From Marinilabiliales bacterium (GTDB lineage: Bacteria > Bacteroidota > Bacteroidia > Bacteroidales > SZUA-534): 64,000 nucleotides of DNA. Position 1 is the stretch's first letter. Each line of letters begins with the position of its first letter. The notes below the pieces were generated by a model. The model did no database searches. It was not told where the DNA came from and saw only the letters and a program-made list of their open reading frames with translations. The stretch lies in NCBI GenBank assembly GCA_003512955.1, contig DOTG01000026.1, positions 284,032-348,031 of the forward strand, given 5' to 3'. Shown here one piece after another: positions 34,706 to 42,828 of the stretch. The position numbers and the translations under genes were made by a program.

Positions 34706-35269
34706 TTAATGAGGCCTAAATTCAATGGTAAAATCACTTTCCGGCATAAAATTCCGCCTTTTCCAGTGATAATAAATATAATCTAAGTCAATCCAGGTGG
34801 TATCGGGAGGCAAAAAAAGTTTCTCAACCACAATCCCCTTTTTAACGCGCAAGGTATAATCTGCCTCATCAAACGGACGGTGCCAGAATTTTGTAGTGGT
34901 TAAAATGTAAGTAGCTCTGGTTCCATCGTGTTGGTGGGAATATTTAATATGCAATACTACCGAATCGTTCCCGGGAACCTGCAATTGAAAGCTGTGGCCT
35001 TTTTTAACGGGAAGCACGTCGAGTTTTTTCATGGTCAGGAGGTTTACGACCGAAATAGTTTCAATTTGCGAAGTCTCATATACATAAGGGTATAAAATCC
35101 GTGTGGTTCCCGGTTTTGTATTCGGGTTGCGAAGGAAATACATGCCACTGACATAGAAATGGGAACTGTCGATCTCAAAGTTTAACGATTCACGGTAAAA
35201 AGTCAAAGGTTGCGCCTCAATACGTGTAATTGCCATCAATCCTATAAAAATTCCAATAAATATCTTCAT
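34706..35269 (-). CDS. Exported hypothetical protein, 187 aa
   Basis: A signal peptide (MKIFIGIFIGLMAITRIEAQ) is followed by a soluble beta-rich domain with no recognised family. The start overlaps the upstream gene's stop by one base (TAATG), implying translational coupling, so it is the third gene of the T9SS-protein operon. It lacks a T9SS C-terminal domain and a lipobox. Confidence 0.75.
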   Translation of the reverse strand: MKIFIGIFIGLMAITRIEAQPLTFYRESLNFEIDSSHFYVSGMYFLRNPNTKPGTTRILYPYVYETSQIETISVVNLLTMKKLDVLPVKKGHSFQLQVPGNDSVVLHIKYSHQHDGTRATYILTTTKFWHRPFDEADYTLRVKKGIVVEKLFLPPDTTWIDLDYIYYHWKRRNFMPESDFTIEFRPH

Positions 35270-36327
35270 TATTTAAATGGATTAATCAACACGTGTTCAG
35301 TCTGGATCAAGGTGTTGTTCGTCCAGAATCCGAACAGGTACATTCCACCCGGAAAGTGTTCATTCCATTCAAGTTCCATGTTTTTAGCAAAGGATTTCAT
35401 AAAACGGGCTACCTCTTTGCCCGACATATCCAACACCAGAATTTCCATATTCTGCCCTTCGAGTGGAAGTAACATCTCGATGTTTAACTTTTGATAAGCG
35501 GGATTCGGATAAATTTTTAATGGATGGTTTTCGGGTTCTTTGTGGATTCCTAAAAAATTAGGATCGGTAATGTGAATGTCCAGATTTTCATAAACAAGGT
35601 CGGGTTCAATAGTAATTTCAATAGGTTCGATGGTGAACCATTCAAAATAATCTTCACCTGAAACATCGTAAGCAATATAAGTCAGTTTATGATTCCCATT
35701 GGTGAGGTTGCTGCTGTAACTACCCGTTTCAGTAGTACGGAAATCAAAATTGAAAGCAAAACGATTCATTAAATTCACGGTTTCATTCTTTGCATTATAA
35801 ACAGTGCCTTTTATGGTTCCCGTACAACCCTCCAGAGTGTTTGCCTGCCCTAAAGTTGGCGAAGCATCCATAACAAACCACCGGTTAAGTCCCTCAACCA
35901 AAGCAATAGAGCTTCCGGTATTGGGTTTGGGAATGGTACTGTTTGGAAAATCTCCAAAAATAAGGGAGTGTTCCTCAGGTGAATAATAATGGTAGTCATT
36001 ATCATACGTCTTTATAAAAATTGAATCGCCTAAAAGATTTATATCAAAACTATCGGCACATTGCTGCTTGTTCAATATAAAGATTCCTTGCTCAAAATTT
36101 TCGGTAACAGGTAAAGTAAGTAAATACCGATGTTCACGGGTACTGATTACCACACTATCGTATGTAATCTCTCCATCAGAAAAATAGTAGTAACTGATTT
36201 CCAACTGCCAATCGCCGTTTTCGTCCCAAAGCAATTCGCTGATTTGGGCACCGGGAGGAACAAAAACATTGGCCCAACTTATGTTTAGATTGAAAATAAT
36301 TGCAAGTACAAGCAATAGCTTTTTCAT
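35269..36327 (-). CDS. T9SS sorting-domain protein, tandem paralogue 2
   Basis: The 352-residue secreted protein has a signal peptide (MKKLLLVLAIIFNLNISWA), an N-terminal beta domain with ELLWDENGDWQLEISYYY, a carboxypeptidase-regulatory-like middle (GCTGTIKGTVYNAKNETVNL) and a T9SS sorting domain from LKIYPNPAYQKLNIEM to the end. It is the same length as, and closely parallel to, the next gene upstream (36334-37371), showing a tandem duplication. Its partner or ligand is unknown; surface adhesion or ligand binding is a guess. Confidence 0.88.
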   Translation of the reverse strand: MKKLLLVLAIIFNLNISWANVFVPPGAQISELLWDENGDWQLEISYYYFSDGEITYDSVVISTREHRYLLTLPVTENFEQGIFILNKQQCADSFDINLLGDSIFIKTYDNDYHYYSPEEHSLIFGDFPNSTIPKPNTGSSIALVEGLNRWFVMDASPTLGQANTLEGCTGTIKGTVYNAKNETVNLMNRFAFNFDFRTTETGSYSSNLTNGNHKLTYIAYDVSGEDYFEWFTIEPIEITIEPDLVYENLDIHITDPNFLGIHKEPENHPLKIYPNPAYQKLNIEMLLPLEGQNMEILVLDMSGKEVARFMKSFAKNMELEWNEHFPGGMYLFGFWTNNTLIQTEHVLINPFK

Positions 36328-36333
36328 GGCAAT

Positions 36334-37371
36334 TTATTTAAACAGATTTATAAGGACCCTTTCTGTCTGGATTAAGGTATTATTTAAACGGAACTCAAAA
36401 AAGTACATCCCGGCAGGGAATGGTTCATTGAGTTCCAGTTCAATGGTTTCGGCAGCCGTCTTTGTGTATCGGGCGACCTCTTTTCCTGAAATATCCAACA
36501 CCAAAATTTCCAACTCCTGACTCTCCAATTTGGCAGTCATTTCAATAGTCAGCTTTTGAGAGATCGGGTTTGGGAATAATTTTAAGGGTTGTTCTATTTT
36601 TTCATCCTCAATACCAACAAATCCAGGATCGGTAATATGAATGTCCATATTTTCGTAAACCTGACCTTCCTCTATAGTTAGCGAAACCGGTTCGATGGAA
36701 TACCAGCCATAGCCTTCCCACATGTAATATTTCCCGATTTCAGACAGTTGAACCATCCCCTGATGGATGCGTGTGGAATAATCCCCCTGCCCATCGGTAC
36801 TGAATTGTTCATCAAAAGCCAAATCACTTCTTGATATTACCGGATTGCCTGTAGCATAATAAATTTTTCCGGAAATAGTCCCGCAGGCACCCTCAAAATC
36901 GTTATTTAACCCAAAAGTGGGGGAATTATCAATAGCATAACATGGATTTATGGTTGGTAACAGGGCAATGGATTGTCCCAGTTGAGGTGCTGGCGCCATT
37001 GCATTTTCATGAGAACCAAAGGCCAGATAGCTAGAATCGGGTTCGAAATATAATTCCTCGGGATAGACTTTTAAAAGCAATAAATCACCGCCCTGATTAA
37101 TATCGAAACCTGACCCGGTACTATCGGCAGTTAAAAGCCTGAAACCGTATTCAGGTAAATCACCAGTTAAAACATATCTGCCCTGCGTTGAGGTTAAAAC
37201 CAAACTGTCAACTTCACCGCTATAAAAATGAAGGAAATCAATTTCCAGATACCATTTCCCGTTTTCGTCCCATAAAAGTTCATTAATTTGAGGGCTACTG
37301 GAAGCCACAGGATTTGCCCAGATGAAGTAAACCGGGACAAAAGCCAAAAGTAAAACGATTAATTTTTTCAT
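36334..37371 (-). CDS. T9SS sorting-domain protein, tandem paralogue 1
   Basis: The start at 37371 (MKKLIVLLLAFVPVYFIWA) gives 345 residues; an upstream in-frame ATG at 37392 adds a poor extension. The domains mirror its neighbour: NELLWDENGKWYLEIDFLHF, then a carboxypeptidase-regulatory-like segment (GTISGKIYYATGNPV), GQVYENMDIHITDPGFVGI shared almost word for word with paralogue 2, and LKLFPNPISQKLTIEM opening the T9SS domain. The gap to paralogue 2 is 6 nt. It leads the operon, transcribed away from the divergent gene at 37537. Confidence 0.88.
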   Translation of the reverse strand: MKKLIVLLLAFVPVYFIWANPVASSSPQINELLWDENGKWYLEIDFLHFYSGEVDSLVLTSTQGRYVLTGDLPEYGFRLLTADSTGSGFDINQGGDLLLLKVYPEELYFEPDSSYLAFGSHENAMAPAPQLGQSIALLPTINPCYAIDNSPTFGLNNDFEGACGTISGKIYYATGNPVISRSDLAFDEQFSTDGQGDYSTRIHQGMVQLSEIGKYYMWEGYGWYSIEPVSLTIEEGQVYENMDIHITDPGFVGIEDEKIEQPLKLFPNPISQKLTIEMTAKLESQELEILVLDISGKEVARYTKTAAETIELELNEPFPAGMYFFEFRLNNTLIQTERVLINLFK

Positions 37372-37536
37372 ATGATAAGGTTTTTGTGTCAATTTTTATA
37401 GGGTAGTCACGAATTAAAAAGCTCAATAAAATTACAAAATATTTAACAAAATGAATTCTCTTACAACGTAAATTTATAAAACAGTTTACTGCTAAAATTG
37501 TATATTTAGAGATTCAACCCCATAAAAGAAATTGTA

Positions 37537-38214
37537 ATGAAAACTGGTAAATTGATGGTTTTGATTCTTGGCTGGTGGCTGCTCTCGAACAGTTGTGTGA
37601 AAGAAGAAATATCATCCATTGAGGCCGGTAGTTTTACCTGGACTCCTGATTTGGCCATTCCTTTCGGCAGCCCTGAAATTCCTATGGAGGAATATGTCAG
37701 CCAATTGTCGGAGTTCAAACCTATTGCCGATACTGCCGGACAATTCATTGATTCACTCATGTATTACAACCAGCAATTTTTTAAAAACCCCTTTGTATTA
37801 ACCAATACCGTTTCCATTGATTTTAATTTTAGCAGCCAAACCGAAACCCTAGATTATTTTACCTCAGCATCCTTCCGGGTGAATGCCATCAACCGTATTC
37901 CGGCATCGGTAGAAATTCAGGTGTATTTTAAAACCGATTTTTCAGTTCTGTTCCCTTTATTCGAGGGTGGCCCGTTAATTCTTGAAGCCGCGCCTGTAAA
38001 CAGCGAAGGGATCGTAACCGGAGCTTACGAGACCTGGAAAAACGATGCTGAATTTGATGCTAATAAAATTCAAATGCTTTCGCAGGTAACATCGATCGAA
38101 ATTTATACCAGACTAATCATCCCTAAGACCCAGGGAATCTTTATTCAATACATTTCCGATCAAGATGTATGGATTCAGTTGGGGGGACGTTTTAAACTGA
38201 ATGTACCCCTATGA
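37537..38214 (+). CDS. Hypothetical lipoprotein coupled to DUF5723 protein
   Basis: The signal peptide ends with LLSNSC (Cys20), giving a lipoprotein of about 206 residues after processing. The body is beta-rich with segments such as TWTPDLAIPFGSPEIPMEEYV and LIIPKTQGIFIQYISD. No known domain was identified. Its stop overlaps the next ATG by 4 nt (ATGA at 38211), so the two proteins are likely made together and may interact in the outer membrane. Confidence 0.8.
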   Translation: MKTGKLMVLILGWWLLSNSCVKEEISSIEAGSFTWTPDLAIPFGSPEIPMEEYVSQLSEFKPIADTAGQFIDSLMYYNQQFFKNPFVLTNTVSIDFNFSSQTETLDYFTSASFRVNAINRIPASVEIQVYFKTDFSVLFPLFEGGPLILEAAPVNSEGIVTGAYETWKNDAEFDANKIQMLSQVTSIEIYTRLIIPKTQGIFIQYISDQDVWIQLGGRFKLNVPL

Positions 38215-39686
38215 GAAAACTAAAACTAGCTGCTTTTACTGGGATATTGAGTTTGATGGCATTGACAGTCAAAGCCCAGCAAAACCATTCGCTGTACCTG
38301 ATGCATGCCATTCCCGAAAGCAATTTGCTGAATCCGGCCATTCCTTTATCGTGTAAATGGTACATTGGGTTGCCCGTTTTATCGTCGGTACACCTGAATT
38401 ATAAAAACAGCAGCTTTTCGTTCAACAATCTTTTTGAATCGTCGGGTGGCGGGGCGTACCAGCCCAACCTCGATTTTATTTCGAATAAACTGCATTGGCG
38501 GAATGCTATTGGAACGGAAATCCATTTGCAGCTTTTTGCTTTGGGATATAAATACAAGGGGTATTCGTTTATTTTTTCGGCAACTGAAAAAAACAACCTG
38601 ATGGTTACTTTCCCTAAGCAAATTGTGGCTCTAGGGTTCGATGGCAATGGCCAATTTTTGGGCAAAACCGCCGGGCTGAAAGGAACAGGCATTTTCTTTA
38701 ACCATTACCGCGAATATGCCATCGGCGTTTCAAAAGAAACTGGGAATGGAACCATTTTGGGAGCCAGGGCAAAACTGTTGTTTGGCAAACTGAATGTGTC
38801 CACCAAAAAAGCCAATCTTGGACTATTTACCGACAAAACCACCTATAACCTGGAAATTGATGGACAAATTTTGGTGAATTCATCCCTTCCTATTCTGGTG
38901 GATGCCACCAATAACCGGTTAAACAGCATGGCGTATAACGATGTAAGCCCGGTGGCATTGGCATTAAACCGTAAAAACCCGGGATTTGCCATCGATCTGG
39001 GCATCATTTACCCATGGACTGAGCAGATTACGCTATCGGCTTCAGCCCTCGATTTGGGATTTATCCGTTGGCGTTCGAACCTGAACAGTTTTAACGGAAG
39101 TGGAAATTATGTTTTTACAGGTCCATTGGGAAGCAGTACCTCAAGCAGTTACTGGAACAATCTGGGGAACTCTTTTCTCGATTCCATCCATTTTGAGGTT
39201 ACTCCTAAAAAATATTTCACCTTTTTACCGCCCCGCTTTATGGCTGCTGCCGATTATCGGTATAATCCCCAACTTGCAGCCGGGCTGGTGGGAAACCTGT
39301 TGGTGTATAAAACCAAAGCCATGCCCTCGTTGAGCCTGGTTGCCCGTTACGAACCTTTCCGCTATTTGGGTTTCATGGCTTCCTATACCTGGCAGAATTA
39401 TTCGTTCAATTCCGTTGGTGCCGGTTTTTATATCGGACGAAAACCTATTCAGTTTTATTTGGTTACCGATAACCTGATGGCTGCTTTTAAACCTTTCGAT
39501 ACCCGGAATATTAACCTCAGGTTTGGTTTCAATATTATTTTCGGGTGCAGTAAAAAAGCCGAAAAAGAAGCGGTAAAGAAAGGGGGGAACAGTGCCTGTT
39601 TTGGCTATAAGGACCAACACAAAAAATCGTACCTGAAAAAGTTCAAACCCTGGAAAGTAAAAAAGTATGAGGGTTCAACATATTGA
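38211..39686 (+). CDS. DUF5723-like outer-membrane beta-barrel protein
   Basis: The 491-residue protein has a signal peptide (to about 22, ending VKAQ), then HSLYLMHAIPESNLLNPAIPLSCKWYIGLPV. That opening and the alternating aromatic strands match the DUF5723 group of Bacteroidota outer-membrane proteins. The C-terminal part turns basic (KKAEKEAVKKGGNS, KKSYLKKFKPWKVKKYE), an unusual tail. The role is unknown; the coupled lipoprotein upstream suggests a two-component envelope complex. Confidence 0.83.
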   Translation: MRKLKLAAFTGILSLMALTVKAQQNHSLYLMHAIPESNLLNPAIPLSCKWYIGLPVLSSVHLNYKNSSFSFNNLFESSGGGAYQPNLDFISNKLHWRNAIGTEIHLQLFALGYKYKGYSFIFSATEKNNLMVTFPKQIVALGFDGNGQFLGKTAGLKGTGIFFNHYREYAIGVSKETGNGTILGARAKLLFGKLNVSTKKANLGLFTDKTTYNLEIDGQILVNSSLPILVDATNNRLNSMAYNDVSPVALALNRKNPGFAIDLGIIYPWTEQITLSASALDLGFIRWRSNLNSFNGSGNYVFTGPLGSSTSSSYWNNLGNSFLDSIHFEVTPKKYFTFLPPRFMAAADYRYNPQLAAGLVGNLLVYKTKAMPSLSLVARYEPFRYLGFMASYTWQNYSFNSVGAGFYIGRKPIQFYLVTDNLMAAFKPFDTRNINLRFGFNIIFGCSKKAEKEAVKKGGNSACFGYKDQHKKSYLKKFKPWKVKKYEGSTY

Positions 39687-39689
39687 TTT

Positions 39690-40163
39690 CTATTCCTGAT
39701 AATATTCCACCTCCATCTGCACGGTATAATTTTCCGATTGCTTTGGAATGATAGCACAGTTAAAAGCGGAATTTAATTTCTCACAGGTCCCGATTCCAAT
39801 GGCTGAGATTTGGAATTTGTAAGAATCCGATTCCGGATTGTAAAAAGCCTGGCTCTCGTATCGGGCACTGCAACCTGGGACTTGGGTATATTTTCCTACA
39901 AAAAAGGCGGTATCGAATCCGATTTCGGGCAAGTGGGCAGTATCACAGCTTTGGAACCAATAAACGCGGATGGAGTCTTCAAAAACCCGGTAATCGCTGG
40001 CGTTGGTAATCACTATCTCTGCCTGGTCCAGCTTAATATACGAGAAGCAATTCTGGTTCATCTCAAAGGTCTTTATCTGTAACGCGTTGAGGTTTTCAGA
40101 ATCTTCCTGGCTGCAACCAAAGAACAACAAACATGCTCCGAATAGGGCAAATAGCTTTTTCAT
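39690..40163 (-). CDS. Small lipoprotein of unknown function
   Basis: The 157-residue protein has a lipobox LLFFGC (Cys17), then a short soluble domain rich in Asn and Glu with four further cysteines (NQNCFSY, SCDTAHLP, GCSARYE, IGTCEK), which may form disulfides. No family was recognised. It has a clear upstream promoter at 40192-40223 and a palindrome around the predicted transcription start. It converges with the DUF5723 gene (3 nt apart). Confidence 0.78.
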   Translation of the reverse strand: MKKLFALFGACLLFFGCSQEDSENLNALQIKTFEMNQNCFSYIKLDQAEIVITNASDYRVFEDSIRVYWFQSCDTAHLPEIGFDTAFFVGKYTQVPGCSARYESQAFYNPESDSYKFQISAIGIGTCEKLNSAFNCAIIPKQSENYTVQMEVEYYQE

Positions 40164-40175
40164 AACCCGTTTTTT

Positions 40176-40187
40176 TGATACGTATCA
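40176..40187. promoter_or_regulatory. Perfect 12-bp palindrome TGATACGTATCA
   Basis: The palindrome lies at the predicted transcription start of the 39690 lipoprotein gene, 5 nt downstream of its -7 box. This position suits a repressor operator. It is the only copy seen. Confidence 0.45.
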
Positions 40188-40191
40188 TGAA

Positions 40192-40223
40192 CAAAAGTAG
40201 CTAAAAACGTTTTATCATGGCAA
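40192..40223 (-). promoter_or_regulatory. Promoter of the 39690 lipoprotein gene
   Basis: On the minus strand TTG (40221-40223) and TACTTTTG (40192-40199) are 21 nt apart, close to the consensus spacing. The ATG is about 28 nt downstream. Confidence 0.65.
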
Positions 40224-40229
40224 GGTTTC

Positions 40230-40259
40230 TTGGTAGAATAAAAATGTTTCCGAATTTTG
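40230..40259 (+). promoter_or_regulatory. Promoter of the 2-hydroxyacid dehydrogenase gene
   Basis: TTG (40230-40232) and GAATTTTG (40252-40259) are spaced by 19 nt. Only the first T of TAnnTTTG is missing. The ATG at 40273 leaves a very short leader. Confidence 0.5.
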
Positions 40260-40272
40260 TAAAAAAAAAGCC

Positions 40273-41229
40273 ATGTCCATAAAAATCCTGATAACCCAAT
40301 ACATCCCGAAAGAGGGGCTAAAAGAACTTTTCGATCGTTACTACGTGATTATGCCCGGCAAAGCCGGCTTTTCGTCCGACGAACAAAAGGAGTTGATTGC
40401 CGATGCCGATGTGCTATTGTCTGTTTTCAGTTCGCCCGTAACCCGCGGACTTATTGAAGCCGGTAAAAAACTGAAAATGATTGCAAATTTTGGGGTAGGT
40501 TATAACAATATTGATTTAGTTGCCGCCAACGAAAAAGGCATAGTAATAACCAACACCCCCGATCCGGTAACATTGCCCACCGCGGAACACACCGTGGGAT
40601 TAATCCTTACGTTGATGCGCCGTATATCGGAAATGGACCGCAAACTTAGGTCCGATAAGGTTGCCGATTGGAAAATCATGAGCAACCTGGGATTCACCCT
40701 AAACGGGAAAATTCTGGGAATCATGGGAATGGGTAAAATTGGCCAGGCTACAACCCGCATGGCACAAACATTTGGTATGACCGTGGTTTACCATAACCGG
40801 AATAAATTGCTCGAAGCCGTGGAAAAGGGATTAAATGTCCATTGGCTATCAAAGAATGAATTATTAAAAAACTCCGATGTAGTTTCGCTGCATGTGCCTT
40901 TAACCGATGAAACACGGTATTGGATAGACGGCTGTGAATTTCAATTAATGAAAGAAACAGCTTTTATCATCAACACCTCCCGGGGTCCGGTAATTCGTGA
41001 AGCAGCTCTGGTGGAAGCTTTAAAAACCAAAGAAATCGCAGGTGCGGCACTCGATGTTTTCGAGGATGAACCAACCATAACCAAGGATCTCCTTTTATTG
41101 GAAAATGTGGTTCTTACTCCACATATCGGAACAGGAACTATTGAAACCCGCATCGCCACAGCCGCCTGTGCTGCAAAAAATATTCTTGCTTTTTTAGACG
41201 GAAAAGAACCCCCAAACCGGGTGTCGTAA
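40273..41229 (+). CDS. D-isomer-specific 2-hydroxyacid dehydrogenase (glyoxylate/hydroxypyruvate reductase-like)
   Basis: The 318-residue protein has two halves of the D-2-hydroxyacid dehydrogenase fold. The NAD(P)-binding motif GMGKIG is at 152-157, and the catalytic residues are R237 (NTSRGPV), E266 (DVFEDEP) and H284 (TPHIGTGT). The early motif NFGVGYNNID near 72-81 fits the glycerate/glyoxylate branch better than lactate dehydrogenase. It would reduce hydroxypyruvate or glyoxylate with NAD(P)H. The substrate is inferred. It stands alone with its own promoter. Confidence 0.92.
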   Translation: MSIKILITQYIPKEGLKELFDRYYVIMPGKAGFSSDEQKELIADADVLLSVFSSPVTRGLIEAGKKLKMIANFGVGYNNIDLVAANEKGIVITNTPDPVTLPTAEHTVGLILTLMRRISEMDRKLRSDKVADWKIMSNLGFTLNGKILGIMGMGKIGQATTRMAQTFGMTVVYHNRNKLLEAVEKGLNVHWLSKNELLKNSDVVSLHVPLTDETRYWIDGCEFQLMKETAFIINTSRGPVIREAALVEALKTKEIAGAALDVFEDEPTITKDLLLLENVVLTPHIGTGTIETRIATAACAAKNILAFLDGKEPPNRVS

Positions 41230-41308
41230 TTTTTTTAATCCCGTTAAATATACTAATCAAAAAATCAAACCGTTTCTTATCATATCTTACACGAAAAAAA
41301 GAACAACA

Positions 41309-42337
41309 TTGAAACGTCAACTTGTTACTTTAGGAATCCTTCTCCCTTTTTTGGGGTTTAGCCAAATTGGAGGAAATCATGTCTATGAGTTTTTAGCCGT
41401 CCCTGTATCAACACGTGCAGCAGCATTAGGTGGTTCGGCTATTGCTATTAACGACGGGGACATTTCGCTGGCCATTGAAAACCCATCGCTGTTTACCGAT
41501 GCTACCAGCGGAAAGCTTTCGATCCAATACCTAAACTACATCAGCGACATCAACTTTGGAACCGTTACTTATGCCCACCATTTAAAAAACATTGGTACCA
41601 TTGGTGTGGGGCTGCAATATATGAACGGTGGCGAATTTATCGAAACCGATCAAAACGGTTATATCTATGGAACTTTTGGTGCTTCGGAAATGGCTCTAAA
41701 TCTATCCTATGCCAAATCGTTCGACAGTATCTTTTTTATGGGAGCAACCCTAAAGCCGGTATATTCGCAACTTGAAAACTATAATTCGTATGGGCTGGTT
41801 ATGGATGTGGGCGCTTCCTATACCAGCCGCGACAAACTCTTCACCGCCGGTATTTTGTTGAAAAATATGGGCGCACAAATCACCCAATATATTGACGAAA
41901 CAGGTTCGGTGCCTTTTGATTTGCAGGCCGGAATTTCTACCAAGCTGGCGCATGCGCCATTCCGTTTCTCGCTGATAGCCCATCATTTGCACCAGCCAAA
42001 ACTTTCATATAATTACACGAACGTGGTTGAGCCAAGCAACGTGGAGCAAGAAGCAGAAGATACCGAGGCGTTGAATTTTTTTCAAGAGACCATGAATCAT
42101 GTCATTATCGGAATTGAATTTGTACCCACCAAAAGCTTTTTTTTACGGGCTGGTTTTAACGGAATGCGGTTTCAGGAATTAAAATTAGACGATAAGCCTG
42201 CCATGGTAGGTTTTTCGTGGGGCTTTGGTTTTCGTGTAAAGAAACTCCATTTCAGTTATGCGAATGCGAGGTATCATCTGGCCGGAATTTCAAACCAGTT
42301 TGCCATTACCACCAATTTGAACGATTACTTCAATTAG
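41309..42337 (+). CDS. porQ: Type IX secretion system protein PorQ
   Basis: The 342-residue outer-membrane protein begins KRQLVTLGILLPFLGFSQ (signal) and has the PorQ opening GGNHVYEFLAVPVSTRAAALGGSAIAI followed by a beta-barrel with aromatic strands to the C-terminus. PorQ is part of the T9SS machinery that processes and attaches cargo at the surface together with PorU, PorV and PorZ. The translation start is a TTG at 41309, as no in-frame ATG lies close upstream and the signal peptide begins here. Four T9SS cargo proteins lie in this same window. Confidence 0.92.
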   Translation: MKRQLVTLGILLPFLGFSQIGGNHVYEFLAVPVSTRAAALGGSAIAINDGDISLAIENPSLFTDATSGKLSIQYLNYISDINFGTVTYAHHLKNIGTIGVGLQYMNGGEFIETDQNGYIYGTFGASEMALNLSYAKSFDSIFFMGATLKPVYSQLENYNSYGLVMDVGASYTSRDKLFTAGILLKNMGAQITQYIDETGSVPFDLQAGISTKLAHAPFRFSLIAHHLHQPKLSYNYTNVVEPSNVEQEAEDTEALNFFQETMNHVIIGIEFVPTKSFFLRAGFNGMRFQELKLDDKPAMVGFSWGFGFRVKKLHFSYANARYHLAGISNQFAITTNLNDYFN

Positions 42338-42828
42338 TAATAGTTTGTTACAATAGTCCGTTAAACTTTTTTAATTAACATTTTATTCATTATGTAATAC
42401 GTTGAAATACATAGAAATAAAGAAATATTTTCAGGTATTTCAATTTGCTTCCATATATTTAAAATTCAACGTGTTACAAAATATTTACCGAAGTATTGTT
42501 GTTAGATTTTTATAAAAAAATGATAATCTGTAATATGTAAAATGTGTTAACAAAAACATTAGGTGATAATTTTCCAATAAAACCTGTTTTGTCTTGTGTC
42601 TCATATCTTGTGTCTTTGCATCTAAAAACTGTCGATCCATTGAATTAAAAAACTCATCAAAAATACATCGCCCCTGACCCCGATTCCATATACCCTCCTT
42701 TAATTATTAGGCCTTTAGGTCACTTTTATTCTAGTGTATTTCAAACACCTTCCTTTAGTCATTCTTTCCTTTGAAATATTCTTGTAACTTTACCAGCATC
42801 GACTTATTAATAATTTTTACATCTGTTC
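42338..42828. other. Long AT-rich gene-free interval between porQ and the CotH gene
   Basis: 491 nt with no credible open frame. It holds a degenerate low-complexity repeat (42586-42619) and many A/T runs. No clear terminator hairpin or full promoter was found, so transcription signals here remain unidentified. Confidence 0.6.
42586..42619. repeat. Degenerate GATACAAGACACAAG-type repeat, opposite orientation
   Basis: The plus strand is GTTTTGTCTTGTGTCTCATA followed by TCTTGTGTCTTTGC. Its reverse complement is made of the same words as the repeat at 5421-5460. Confidence 0.5.
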
